From positions 1-25,066 of IMG/VR virus record IMGVR_UViG_3300021197_001390: a stretch of DNA of 25,066 nucleotides; one strand, 5' to 3'. Positions within the stretch are counted from its first letter, which is position 1. Every line of letters starts with the position of its first letter. A program made the translations under genes and the position numbers. This document shows, piece after piece, positions 1-6,677 of this stretch. This DNA comes from a virus. Below the pieces are notes generated by a model. The model worked only from the letters and a program-made list of their open reading frames with translations. It ran no database searches and was not told the origin of the DNA.

Positions 1-2
1 AT

Positions 3-467
3 CCAGATCTTCTTGCATATGCTACGGGACGTAGAGTATGTGAAGATACTCTTGAATTGGGGTTTAAAGTTGGGCAAGTATTTGAAGATCTATGCAATCA
101 CCCTGGTTGGTTGGTAGAATTTGATAAGGAGAAGCATGATAGGTCTATATCAGCAATGAGATTTATGGTTAATGTTACGAGCAATAAAGAAATATTGGAT
201 GCAAGTGTTGATAGTTTTAAAGTGGCGCATTTGGATCCTCCATTTCTTAATTGGGCAGTTGTTGTTTATTTGAATTATGATAATGAGTGTGAGGGTGGAA
301 CTGGATTTTACTCTCAACATACTAGTAATTTAATAAAACTTGAACATATATCTGAAATGAAGTATAATAAAGCAGTGTTATATCCTACTAATATGTTCCA
401 TGGAGCTATCATGGAACATGGTATGTTTAAAGATCAGGATCGCCTAGTGCAGGTCATGTTTCTGTGA
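3..467 (+). CDS. DUF6445-like 2OG-Fe(II) oxygenase-fold protein, 5'-partial
   Basis: The reading frame is open to the left edge (first readable residues PDLLAYATGRR), so the N-terminus lies outside the window; an internal TTG at 57 is not a convincing start. The visible chain has HLD in the stretch AHLDPPFLNWAVVVYLN and a distal His with a late Arg (NMFHG ... DRLVQVMF), the arrangement of the HxD...H iron site plus 2-oxoglutarate-binding Arg in prolyl-hydroxylase-like dioxygenases. The YLN...GGTGFYSQ and LYPTNMFHG blocks resemble the phage DUF6445 family, and the 15065 gene is a relative in the same window. The substrate is unknown. It lies upstream of a glycosyltransferase and a carbamoyltransferase, so a hydroxylase role in surface or virion modification is possible but inferred. 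Confidence 0.7.
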   Translation, partial: PDLLAYATGRRVCEDTLELGFKVGQVFEDLCNHPGWLVEFDKEKHDRSISAMRFMVNVTSNKEILDASVDSFKVAHLDPPFLNWAVVVYLNYDNECEGGTGFYSQHTSNLIKLEHISEMKYNKAVLYPTNMFHGAIMEHGMFKDQDRLVQVMFL

Positions 468-477
468 TAAATAACCC

Positions 478-492
478 AGAATAAATTATTCT
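478..492. repeat. 15-bp perfect inverted repeat (7-1-7)
   Basis: AGAATAA, a central A, then TTATTCT form a perfect palindrome between the partial oxygenase gene and the glycosyltransferase gene. There is no following T-run, so it is not an obvious intrinsic terminator. It could be a protein-binding site or weak RNA hairpin; in such AT-rich DNA it may also be chance. Confidence 0.4.
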
Positions 493-519
493 TATATCAT
501 CTTTTGGAGATGTGAATTT

Positions 520-1668
520 ATGAGATCGAAAGCATTTTTTGTCAATGGTGGAGCTGGCAGAGTTATTTGCTCCATCCCTGCATTTGAAAAGTATGCAGAA
601 ACTCACGACGATTTTATAATCGTTTGTGAAGGGGGTACTGATTTTTTCAAAGGTCATCCAACATTAGATGGTAGAGTCTTTGATCATTGGCATAAAGGAT
701 TGTTTGAACAAGAGTTGAAGCATAGAGATGTTATAACGACTGAACCATATAGAGTTTGGGAATACTATAATCAAAAGTGTAGTCTTGCTCAAGCATATGA
801 TATTCAGATTAATGAATTGAGTGAACCTCGTGAACTTCCTGCACCAACAATAGTTCTTGGTAAAATGGAAGTTATTGGTGGATACAATTCTGTTGAAGAG
901 GTAAAGAAAGGAACAGGAAAAGATAAGATTCTTGTTGTTCAACCTTTTGGTAGGTCTGTTGAGTCTGTTGGTAATGATTTTATTGCTGATCCATCTTCGC
1001 GTAGTTTTTCTTTAAATAATATTGTTAATATTATTAATGATTTGAAGAAAGATTATGCAGTTATTATCATGAGTGAGATTGAATTTCCTCTTGAAGAAAA
1101 TGAAGAGAAAGCAAAGTATAAAGTTGCAAGACCTCAGATTCAAGATGTGAGGATGTGGGCAGCAATTATTAATGGTGCAGATCACTTCCTTGGATGTGAT
1201 AGTATGGGGCAACATATTGCCAAAGCATTTGGTAAGACTGCAACAGTAGTTACTGGATCTACATACCCAGTTAATATTACTTATCCTGACGATAATGATT
1301 TTGATGTTATTGATGCTGGACTTGATAGGAGAAAATATTCTCCGATTAGATTGACTATGGCAGAAGATGTTGATCGGTATAATGATCAAGCAATGGAACT
1401 TGATAAAGAACAAGAACGACAAATTATCGCATCTGTTCGTAAGAGAATGGGTAAAGGAACTGCATATACAAACTATGCAAATGCATCAACAGCACCTAAG
1501 AATTCTGCTAAACCACAACTAAACGGAAGTAATAGTAGCAGTTCATTTAACGCTCCAAAACCTGATATCAAAAAACCAACTAAGGGATTTTTAACCAATG
1601 TTGATGCTGCAACACAACAGTCTAAAGTTGATGGTCAAGTAAAGGATATTCTAAAGAATCTTAATTGA
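520..1668 (+). CDS. GT9-like (heptosyltransferase-type) glycosyltransferase
   Basis: A 382-aa protein with a GT-B/GT9-like outline. An N-terminal GGAGRVICSIPAF (residues 10-22) sits where heptosyltransferases have their Gly-rich loop. A second half has VVQPFGRS (139-146) and HFLGCDSMGQHIAKAFGKT (222-240), which resembles the donor-binding DSG...H.A.A.G signature of ADP-heptose:LPS heptosyltransferases. Residues about 315-382 form an Asn/Ser/Pro/Lys-rich tail unlike the catalytic part, perhaps a linker or anchor. An SD-like GGAG lies about 12 nt before the ATG. The downstream ADP-heptose genes suggest ADP-heptose as donor, an inference from context. The acceptor is unknown. A divergent phage glycosyltransferase with another donor cannot be excluded. 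Confidence 0.6.
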   Translation: MRSKAFFVNGGAGRVICSIPAFEKYAETHDDFIIVCEGGTDFFKGHPTLDGRVFDHWHKGLFEQELKHRDVITTEPYRVWEYYNQKCSLAQAYDIQINELSEPRELPAPTIVLGKMEVIGGYNSVEEVKKGTGKDKILVVQPFGRSVESVGNDFIADPSSRSFSLNNIVNIINDLKKDYAVIIMSEIEFPLEENEEKAKYKVARPQIQDVRMWAAIINGADHFLGCDSMGQHIAKAFGKTATVVTGSTYPVNITYPDDNDFDVIDAGLDRRKYSPIRLTMAEDVDRYNDQAMELDKEQERQIIASVRKRMGKGTAYTNYANASTAPKNSAKPQLNGSNSSSSFNAPKPDIKKPTKGFLTNVDAATQQSKVDGQVKDILKNLN

Positions 1669-1676
1669 GGTAAATA

Positions 1677-3482
1677 ATGGCACAATGGATTGCTGCAGTT
1701 GCTAGAGGACATAACTCTGGAATTTGCTTGTTAAAAGATGGTGAGATGGTTCTCTCTATTGAAGAAGAACGTCTATCAAGACATAAGTATGATGGTGGAC
1801 CCATCGCATCTATGGTAAAGATTCTTGAGTATACTGATAGGTTAGATTATTTGGTCATTGCTCATACCCAACCATTAGGTGACAGTGGTAAGATTGATTT
1901 TACTGGTGATGATTTATACACTGGTATTGCAAGAAAGTTGGGGTTAATTGATCGCAAAGAAGATCTTTATAATCATCCTCAGGTTGTTGACCTTAGTAGA
2001 ACACATCATAAACTACATGCATCTTGCGCTTTTTATAGGTCTGGATTTAAGTCTGCAGTTGCTTTGGTTGTTGATGGTGCAGGTACGTTCATTCCTATGA
2101 ACATTGGTAGAGAACAAGAACTCACTTGGGAACTTGAATCTATGTTTACTTGTGAGTATCCCGCACAGTTTAAAACAATTTATAAGCATCAGGCAGGTAG
2201 AGGTCCTTGGGGATCTGCAAAGATTGATGAATTTGATAGTAGTGGTGAGGGTGAAGAAGGAACTCATGAGTTTATTCTTGATGAGAGTGCTGGTATTACT
2301 AAGGCATATGAAGCCGTAACACAATATTGTGGGTGGGCACCTATCGAAGCTGGTAAGACTATGGGACTATTCCCATATGGAAAACCAAATGATAAAATCC
2401 CACAAATTTATTCTGATAATGGTGGACTTGCTACTTGGAAAACTGCAGATAGGGATGTAATTGTACCAACATATCCAAATGGTGCTGTGGTAAATGAAGG
2501 TAGATATGAATTTTTAAACACTTCGGTTGATGTGAATAAAGATGATTTGACCTTACTCGAAAATCGTAGGGATATGGCGTATGCTATCCAAACAGAATCT
2601 CAACAGATGGTTTTGGATCTTATTCGTAAAGCAGTTAAAATCAGCGGCAACAAAAATGTTGTTCTGTCTGGTGGATATGGTTTAAATTGTGTAGCAAATT
2701 ATTGGTATCTTGATCAACTCAAGGGTGAAGGAATTAACCTTTATGTTGAACCTGTAAGTAATGATGCGGGTACTGCCATTGGAGCTGCTTATTACATTCA
2801 TCATCAAACGACAAATGACATGACTATTAGAGATAGAATCACTGACCTTTATTATGGTCCTGAATATGAATACTCTGCTGATGATATTGAAGAAGCATCT
2901 AATCGTTGGGGAGCAACTTCAATCAAAGGTGGGGTTGAGTATGGAGATGTTATTGACTTAATTGCCAATAAAAATATTGTTGCTATGTTCCAGGGTAGAT
3001 CTGAAGCTGGTCCTAGAGCATTGGGAAATAGGTCTATCATGTATGATCCTCGTGATCCTGATGGAAAGGATCATGTTAATAATGTGAAACATCGTGAGTA
3101 TTTTAGACCCTTTGCTGGATCTATTCTTAAAGAACATGTTAATGAGTGGTTTGATCTCCGTGGAATGGATGAAACTCCATTTATGATGTATGCCGTTAGG
3201 TGTCAAGATGGAATTGAAGAAAAAATTCCTGCAATTATCCATGTTGATGGTACATGTAGAATTCAAACGGTGACTGAAGATGTTAATCGTCATTACTATG
3301 GGTTGATTAAAGAGTTTTATGATAGGACTGGGTGTCCAATAATCTTTAATACTTCATTCAATCTTGGTGGAGAACCTTTGGTAGAAACTCTTGATGATGC
3401 ACTTAGAACTTTATCAAATTCTGATATAGAATATCTTTACTTACCAGAGTATCAGATCCTAGTTGAGGTTAAGAATGGATGA
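1677..3482 (+). CDS. O-carbamoyltransferase, NodU/CmcH/TobZ family (full length)
   Basis: A 601-aa protein with both domains of the family. The Kae1-like N-domain shows GHNSGICLL (11-19), EEERLSRHK (29-37), HHKLHASCAFYRSGF (110-124), VVDGAG (131-136), GKTMGLFPYG (226-235) and VVLSGGYGLNC (328-338). The C-domain (about 390-601) shows GRSEAGPRALGNRSIMYDPR (440-459), HVDGTCRIQTV (522-532) and FNTSFNLGGEPLVET (557-571). In characterised members carbamoyl phosphate and ATP give carbamoyladenylate, and the carbamoyl group is moved to a hydroxyl, usually of a sugar. It starts 9 nt after the glycosyltransferase gene with GAGG before the ATG, and overlaps the next gene by 4 nt (ATGA). The acceptor is unknown: a sugar made by the cassette is likely, a hydroxylated DNA base or protein possible. 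Confidence 0.93.
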   Translation: MAQWIAAVARGHNSGICLLKDGEMVLSIEEERLSRHKYDGGPIASMVKILEYTDRLDYLVIAHTQPLGDSGKIDFTGDDLYTGIARKLGLIDRKEDLYNHPQVVDLSRTHHKLHASCAFYRSGFKSAVALVVDGAGTFIPMNIGREQELTWELESMFTCEYPAQFKTIYKHQAGRGPWGSAKIDEFDSSGEGEEGTHEFILDESAGITKAYEAVTQYCGWAPIEAGKTMGLFPYGKPNDKIPQIYSDNGGLATWKTADRDVIVPTYPNGAVVNEGRYEFLNTSVDVNKDDLTLLENRRDMAYAIQTESQQMVLDLIRKAVKISGNKNVVLSGGYGLNCVANYWYLDQLKGEGINLYVEPVSNDAGTAIGAAYYIHHQTTNDMTIRDRITDLYYGPEYEYSADDIEEASNRWGATSIKGGVEYGDVIDLIANKNIVAMFQGRSEAGPRALGNRSIMYDPRDPDGKDHVNNVKHREYFRPFAGSILKEHVNEWFDLRGMDETPFMMYAVRCQDGIEEKIPAIIHVDGTCRIQTVTEDVNRHYYGLIKEFYDRTGCPIIFNTSFNLGGEPLVETLDDALRTLSNSDIEYLYLPEYQILVEVKNG

Positions 3483-4006
3483 TAAAAAATTTATTTGCAA
3501 TTCCTATATTTGAGGATGTAGTTGATCTTGATAAGATTCATATTGAATCTAAAGAGTATAATACTACCTGGGATAGTGAGATTAATACCAGTTTTGGAAC
3601 GGAACATAATGTTTCAGAAGAGACTTGGATACATCTTAATGAAGTGGTATCTAGGAATATTAATGAGATACAATGCTCTTATGATAATGCTAGAATAGAT
3701 GGTATATGGAGGAATGTTTATACCAAGAATGATTATCAAGATCCTCATATTCATCCACATTCGCAATGGAGTTTTATAATATATGAGACTGTGCCAGAGT
3801 CGAAGACACTATTCTTTAATCCTTCAATGAGGGATATTCAGAATCAAATATGTGGCAATGGAACACCTCAATTTCCTCTTGACTATAAACCAAAATTGAA
3901 AGCAGGATCTATTATTATATTCCCATCATTCCTTATGCATATGGTCACTCATGGAAATGAGGGATCAACTATATCTGGCAACGTATACTTGGATTATAAA
4001 CCATGA
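3479..4006 (+). CDS. Putative 2OG-Fe(II) oxygenase-like protein
   Basis: A 175-aa protein resembling the phage 2OG-FeII_Oxy_5-type family. It has a short N-terminal IPIFE strand motif, a WRNVYTK segment, a His-rich DPHIHPHSQWSFIIYE block supplying the first iron ligands, and FPSFLMHMVTHG...SGNVYLDY supplying the distal His. No classic HxD is visible in the first block, so the metal site reads as H-rich and ligands are not certain. The start codon overlaps the stop of the carbamoyltransferase (ATGA) and the end overlaps the next gene by 4 nt, so it is probably translationally coupled. Coupling to a carbamoyltransferase suggests it may create or modify the hydroxyl that is carbamoylated; that is inference. 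Confidence 0.65.
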   Translation: MIKNLFAIPIFEDVVDLDKIHIESKEYNTTWDSEINTSFGTEHNVSEETWIHLNEVVSRNINEIQCSYDNARIDGIWRNVYTKNDYQDPHIHPHSQWSFIIYETVPESKTLFFNPSMRDIQNQICGNGTPQFPLDYKPKLKAGSIIIFPSFLMHMVTHGNEGSTISGNVYLDYKP

Positions 4007-4410
4007 CTAAAGTATTTGTTAATGGTACATTTGATCTTCTTCATAGAGGACACTTAGAACTTTTAAACTTTGCAAAGTCTTTGGGTGATAAAGTTTACGT
4101 CGGTATAGATACTGATCGAAGAGTGTCTGAAAAGAAGGGACCTACAAGACCAATATATAATCAAGAAGAAAGAAAGTTCTTCTTAGAAAATTTAAAGTCG
4201 GTACATAAAGTAAATTTATTTGATTCTGATTTTGAATTGGAAGCAATGATTAATTTTATTCAACCTGATGTTATGGTTGTTGGATCAGATTGGAAAGGTA
4301 AATCTGTGATCGGGTCTATGTATGCCTCAAAGTTAGTATTTTTTAGTAGAATTGGTGATTATGCAACCACAAAAACAATTCAAGGTATTATTGATAGGGG
4401 AAACTTGTGA
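4003..4410 (+). CDS. hldE (AT domain): Heptose-1-phosphate nucleotidylyltransferase (HldE C-domain type)
   Basis: A 135-aa cytidylyltransferase-fold protein. NGTFDLLHRGHLELL carries the HxGH nucleotide-binding motif (HRGH), followed by VYVGIDTDRRV and VMVVGSDWKGKS. The C-terminal SRIGDYATTKTIQGI corresponds to the ST.II motif of the adenylyltransferase half of HldE/RfaE. The family makes ADP-D-glycero-beta-D-manno-heptose from heptose 1-phosphate and ATP; a glycerol-3-phosphate cytidylyltransferase-type activity is the main alternative. In E. coli this domain is the C-terminal half of one bifunctional protein. Here it is a separate gene lying upstream of the kinase and overlapping it by 50 nt in another frame. 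HldD downstream supports the heptose reading. Confidence 0.8.
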   Translation: MTKVFVNGTFDLLHRGHLELLNFAKSLGDKVYVGIDTDRRVSEKKGPTRPIYNQEERKFFLENLKSVHKVNLFDSDFELEAMINFIQPDVMVVGSDWKGKSVIGSMYASKLVFFSRIGDYATTKTIQGIIDRGNL

Positions 4411-5128
4411 TGATGAATATGTCTATGGGAATGTAGAACGTATTAGTCCAGAAGCTCCTGTTCCAGTTCTTAAGTATGACAGAACTGAAACGCATAAAGG
4501 TATGTCTGCAAACGTGAGGGCAAACCTAGAGTCTTTTGGTGTGCTTGTGAATCATATTACAAATAAAAAACCCATAATAAAACGTAGGTTGGTTGATAAA
4601 GGTAGTAATCAACAATTGATGCGAGTTGATATTGAATCTGAAATCGATTCCCTCAGACCATCCGAAGTTAAGTCTGCATTTGTTCATATGCAATATGATG
4701 CAGTTGTAATATCTGACTATGATAAAGGATATTTAAATTCAAATGATATAAAAGTATTTTGTGATAATTTTAAAGGACCAATTTTTATTGATACAAAGAA
4801 GACAGAACTTTTTAGTTATCCAAATGTGTACTATAAAATTAATCAAAGAGAATATGATAACTTGATTGTTAAACCTAACATTGAAAATCTAATTGTTACT
4901 TTGGGTGAGAGGGGTGTTGCTCATATGGGTAGCATATACCCTACCGATAAAGTAAATGTATTTGATGTTGTTGGTGCTGGAGATACTTTCCTGGCAGCTT
5001 TAACCTATGCTATGTTGAAGTACGGGGATATACCTACTGCAATCGTTGTTGCTAATAAAGCATCGGCAATTGCCGTTCAGCATTATGGATGCTATACTTT
5101 ATCTGATGAAGAGGCAGAGAATTTATGA
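4361..5128 (+). CDS. hldE (kinase domain): PfkB heptose-7-phosphate kinase (HldE N-domain type)
   Basis: A 255-aa ribokinase/PfkB-family protein. LIGETCDDEYVYGNVERISP near the N-terminus followed by EAPVPVL closely follows the RfaE/HldE signature, and SANVRANLESFGV matches the substrate-binding GGAANVA..L...G segment, though the two Gly are replaced by GM. VVISDYDKGYL, FIDTKK, VTLGERGVAH and the ATP/anion-hole motif FDVVGAGDTFLAAL are present. It would phosphorylate D-glycero-D-manno-heptose 7-phosphate to the 1,7-bisphosphate. It is about 60 residues shorter than the E. coli kinase half. I chose the ATG at 4361; an in-frame TTG at 4352 is less likely. The start lies inside the nucleotidylyltransferase gene and the stop overlaps the next ATG. 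Confidence 0.82.
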   Translation: MQPQKQFKVLLIGETCDDEYVYGNVERISPEAPVPVLKYDRTETHKGMSANVRANLESFGVLVNHITNKKPIIKRRLVDKGSNQQLMRVDIESEIDSLRPSEVKSAFVHMQYDAVVISDYDKGYLNSNDIKVFCDNFKGPIFIDTKKTELFSYPNVYYKINQREYDNLIVKPNIENLIVTLGERGVAHMGSIYPTDKVNVFDVVGAGDTFLAALTYAMLKYGDIPTAIVVANKASAIAVQHYGCYTLSDEEAENL

Positions 5129-5478
5129 GAGCAATATTACCAGGAATGAAAACATATTGTGTTGATATTGATGGTGTAATCGCTGCAAAGAATGGGACTT
5201 GCAAGACCTGTAAGTATGAAGCGAGTACTCCTATGATTGAGAATATTAATAAGATTAATAAGTTGTACGATGATGGTCATTACATTAAATACTTTACCGC
5301 TAGGGGTATGGGTACATATGATGATAATGCTCAGTTGGCGGAAGCACGTTGGTTGGAACTTACAAAATTGCAGTTAAGTGTATGGAATTGTAAGTACCAC
5401 GAACTTATTATGGGCAAACCATCTGCCGATTACTACATAGATGACAAGGCGGTAAATTCAGATGACTTCTTCAATTAA
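5125..5478 (+). CDS. Small HAD-superfamily phosphatase-like protein
   Basis: A 117-aa protein with a minimal HAD fold: motif I CVDIDGVIA (nucleophile Asp and acid/base Asp), motif II as FTARGMG, and a late acidic motif YYIDDKAV. It resembles the small HAD phosphatases found in capsule and LPS loci. The ATG at 5125 overlaps the kinase stop (ATGA); the ATG at 5146, just before the first strand, is an alternative start. Its position right after the heptose kinase makes it a candidate for the heptose 1,7-bisphosphate phosphatase step (GmhB role), but it lacks GmhB's usual length and zinc-binding cysteines in recognisable spacing (it has a CKTC at about residues 29-32). Function is inferred from context only. 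Confidence 0.7.
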   Translation: MRAILPGMKTYCVDIDGVIAAKNGTCKTCKYEASTPMIENINKINKLYDDGHYIKYFTARGMGTYDDNAQLAEARWLELTKLQLSVWNCKYHELIMGKPSADYYIDDKAVNSDDFFN

Positions 5479-5815
5479 ACACGTCTCTAAGGGGTGGGGA
5501 TATGAGAAGTGGATTGTTAATGGTGAATTATATTGTGGTAAACTTCTCTTTTTTAATGCTGGGAAGAGGTGTTCTTGGCACTATCATAAAATAAAAGATG
5601 AGACCTTCTACTTACAGAGTGGTCTCATCTCTTTGTATCATGGGTTTACTGATGATTTATCTGATTCCCAAATAACTATATTAGAACCTGGGGATAAATT
5701 TTATATACCAGTAGGAATGAGACATCAGATGATTGCTTTAGATGATTCTGAATTGTTTGAATTTTCTACACAACACTTTGATTCTGATAGTTATAGGGTT
5801 ATAAGCGGCGATTAA
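5462..5815 (+). CDS. Single-domain cupin, sugar-phosphate isomerase-like
   Basis: A 117-aa RmlC-like cupin. Cupin motif 1 is CSWHYHKIKDETFYLQSG, with metal-ligand pattern HxH...E, and motif 2 is LEPGDKFYIPVGMRHQM, with the distal His. GWGYEKWIVN near the N-terminus is typical of mannose-6-phosphate isomerase/GDP-mannose pyrophosphorylase C-terminal cupins. It may isomerise or bind a sugar phosphate made in this cassette. The ATG at 5462 lies 17 nt inside the preceding gene and is preceded by AAGGCGG. Its stop overlaps by a few bases the stop of the convergent hldD gene. Confidence 0.8.
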   Translation: MTSSIKHVSKGWGYEKWIVNGELYCGKLLFFNAGKRCSWHYHKIKDETFYLQSGLISLYHGFTDDLSDSQITILEPGDKFYIPVGMRHQMIALDDSELFEFSTQHFDSDSYRVISGD

Positions 5816-6612
5816 AGGTTTAGATAGTCTTCAATGGTTTTGAATTTATAGTTACCAACCCAATTCATATCTGCACAGGTGTATGTTTGGTACTTACCTT
5901 TTAAATGATCTGGAAATGGGATGGTATTAATTTTACCACCCTCTTTTTTTGCAACTAAATCTGCAACATGTTGGAATGAGACTGGAGATCCAGTACCAAG
6001 GTCATAAATTCCACTACCAGCATTATTGTTTAGAACAATATCTACAACATCATCAACGCATATAAAATCTCTAAGGAATTTATTTGATCCACTAAAGAGA
6101 TTTAACTCTCCAGTCTCTCTAATTTCCTTTGTAAATTTGCTGACAGGACTGGCTTGATTACCTTTATGCTCTTCTCCATCACCGTAAACGTTAAAATATC
6201 TAAATCCTTGAACTAAAGTGAACTGATCTATGTTGTCCATGACAGTATAATCTATCTGCAACTTTGAGATTGCATATTGATTGAGAGGATTGTATGTTTT
6301 AGACTTTTGATACACACTTTGATTCCCATAGACGGATGCAGACGATGCATACTTAATTGGGAACTCATATACGATCGCTTTATTTAAGAGGGCACATGAG
6401 AATCCTACATTAAAGTGCCACAATTTTTGTAAATCTTTCTCTGTAGTAGAAGATATTGCACCTTGATGGATAACTAGATCAACTTTATTCCACTCATCAA
6501 AATCTCTGAATAGTCTCCAAGCATCTTCTTGATCTACTAACATTACTTCTTCGGCAAGTTTATCTGCAAAACATTTGCCAATAAAACCTTTAGCGCCAGT
6601 TAAAATTATCAT
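5812..6612 (-). CDS. hldD: ADP-heptose 6-epimerase (HldD/RfaD type), SDR epimerase
   Basis: A 266-aa extended short-chain dehydrogenase. It has NAD(P)-binding TGAKGFIG (5-12), SSASVYG (90-96), catalytic YAISK (Y113, K117), and the HldD-like run GFRYFNVYGDGEEHKGNQAS (136-155), then RDFICVDDVV (181-190). The RYFNVYG...EGHKG.MAS segment is characteristic of ADP-L-glycero-D-manno-heptose 6-epimerase rather than GalE or RmlB. The reaction inverts C6 of ADP-D-glycero-D-manno-heptose. It is slightly shorter than E. coli HldD (about 310 aa). It faces the cupin gene and is driven by its own minus-strand promoter at 6628-6656, unlike the other heptose genes. Confidence 0.88.
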   Translation of the reverse strand: MIILTGAKGFIGKCFADKLAEEVMLVDQEDAWRLFRDFDEWNKVDLVIHQGAISSTTEKDLQKLWHFNVGFSCALLNKAIVYEFPIKYASSASVYGNQSVYQKSKTYNPLNQYAISKLQIDYTVMDNIDQFTLVQGFRYFNVYGDGEEHKGNQASPVSKFTKEIRETGELNLFSGSNKFLRDFICVDDVVDIVLNNNAGSGIYDLGTGSPVSFQHVADLVAKKEGGKINTIPFPDHLKGKYQTYTCADMNWVGNYKFKTIEDYLNL

Positions 6613-6627
6613 ATGGTTTTGTCCAAT

Positions 6628-6656
6628 ATTATATCAAATAAATAATAATACTGCAA
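6628..6656 (-). promoter_or_regulatory. sigma70-like promoter for hldD
   Basis: On the minus strand TTGCAG (6651-6656), a 17-bp spacer and a perfect TATAAT (6628-6633) lie about 16 nt before the hldD ATG. The -10 is perfect and the -35 is weak. The 17-bp spacing is the same as in the other early-type promoters of this window. Confidence 0.6.
6637..6644 (+). promoter_or_regulatory. Possible T4-type late promoter for the tail-fibre gene
   Basis: AATAAATA is one base from the T4 late consensus TATAAATA and lies 34 nt before the ATG of the structural gene on the plus strand. Structural genes of T4-like phages are normally late, so the position fits. The surrounding DNA is AT-rich, so chance is possible. 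Confidence 0.35.
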
Positions 6657-6677
6657 CAATTTTCAGGATATATACAA

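Noticed and set aside
664-942. Antisense reading frame of 92 codons opposite the glycosyltransferase gene
   Set aside because: Lies wholly opposite a clear coding gene, has low-complexity Phe/Asn/Ile content and no ribosome site.
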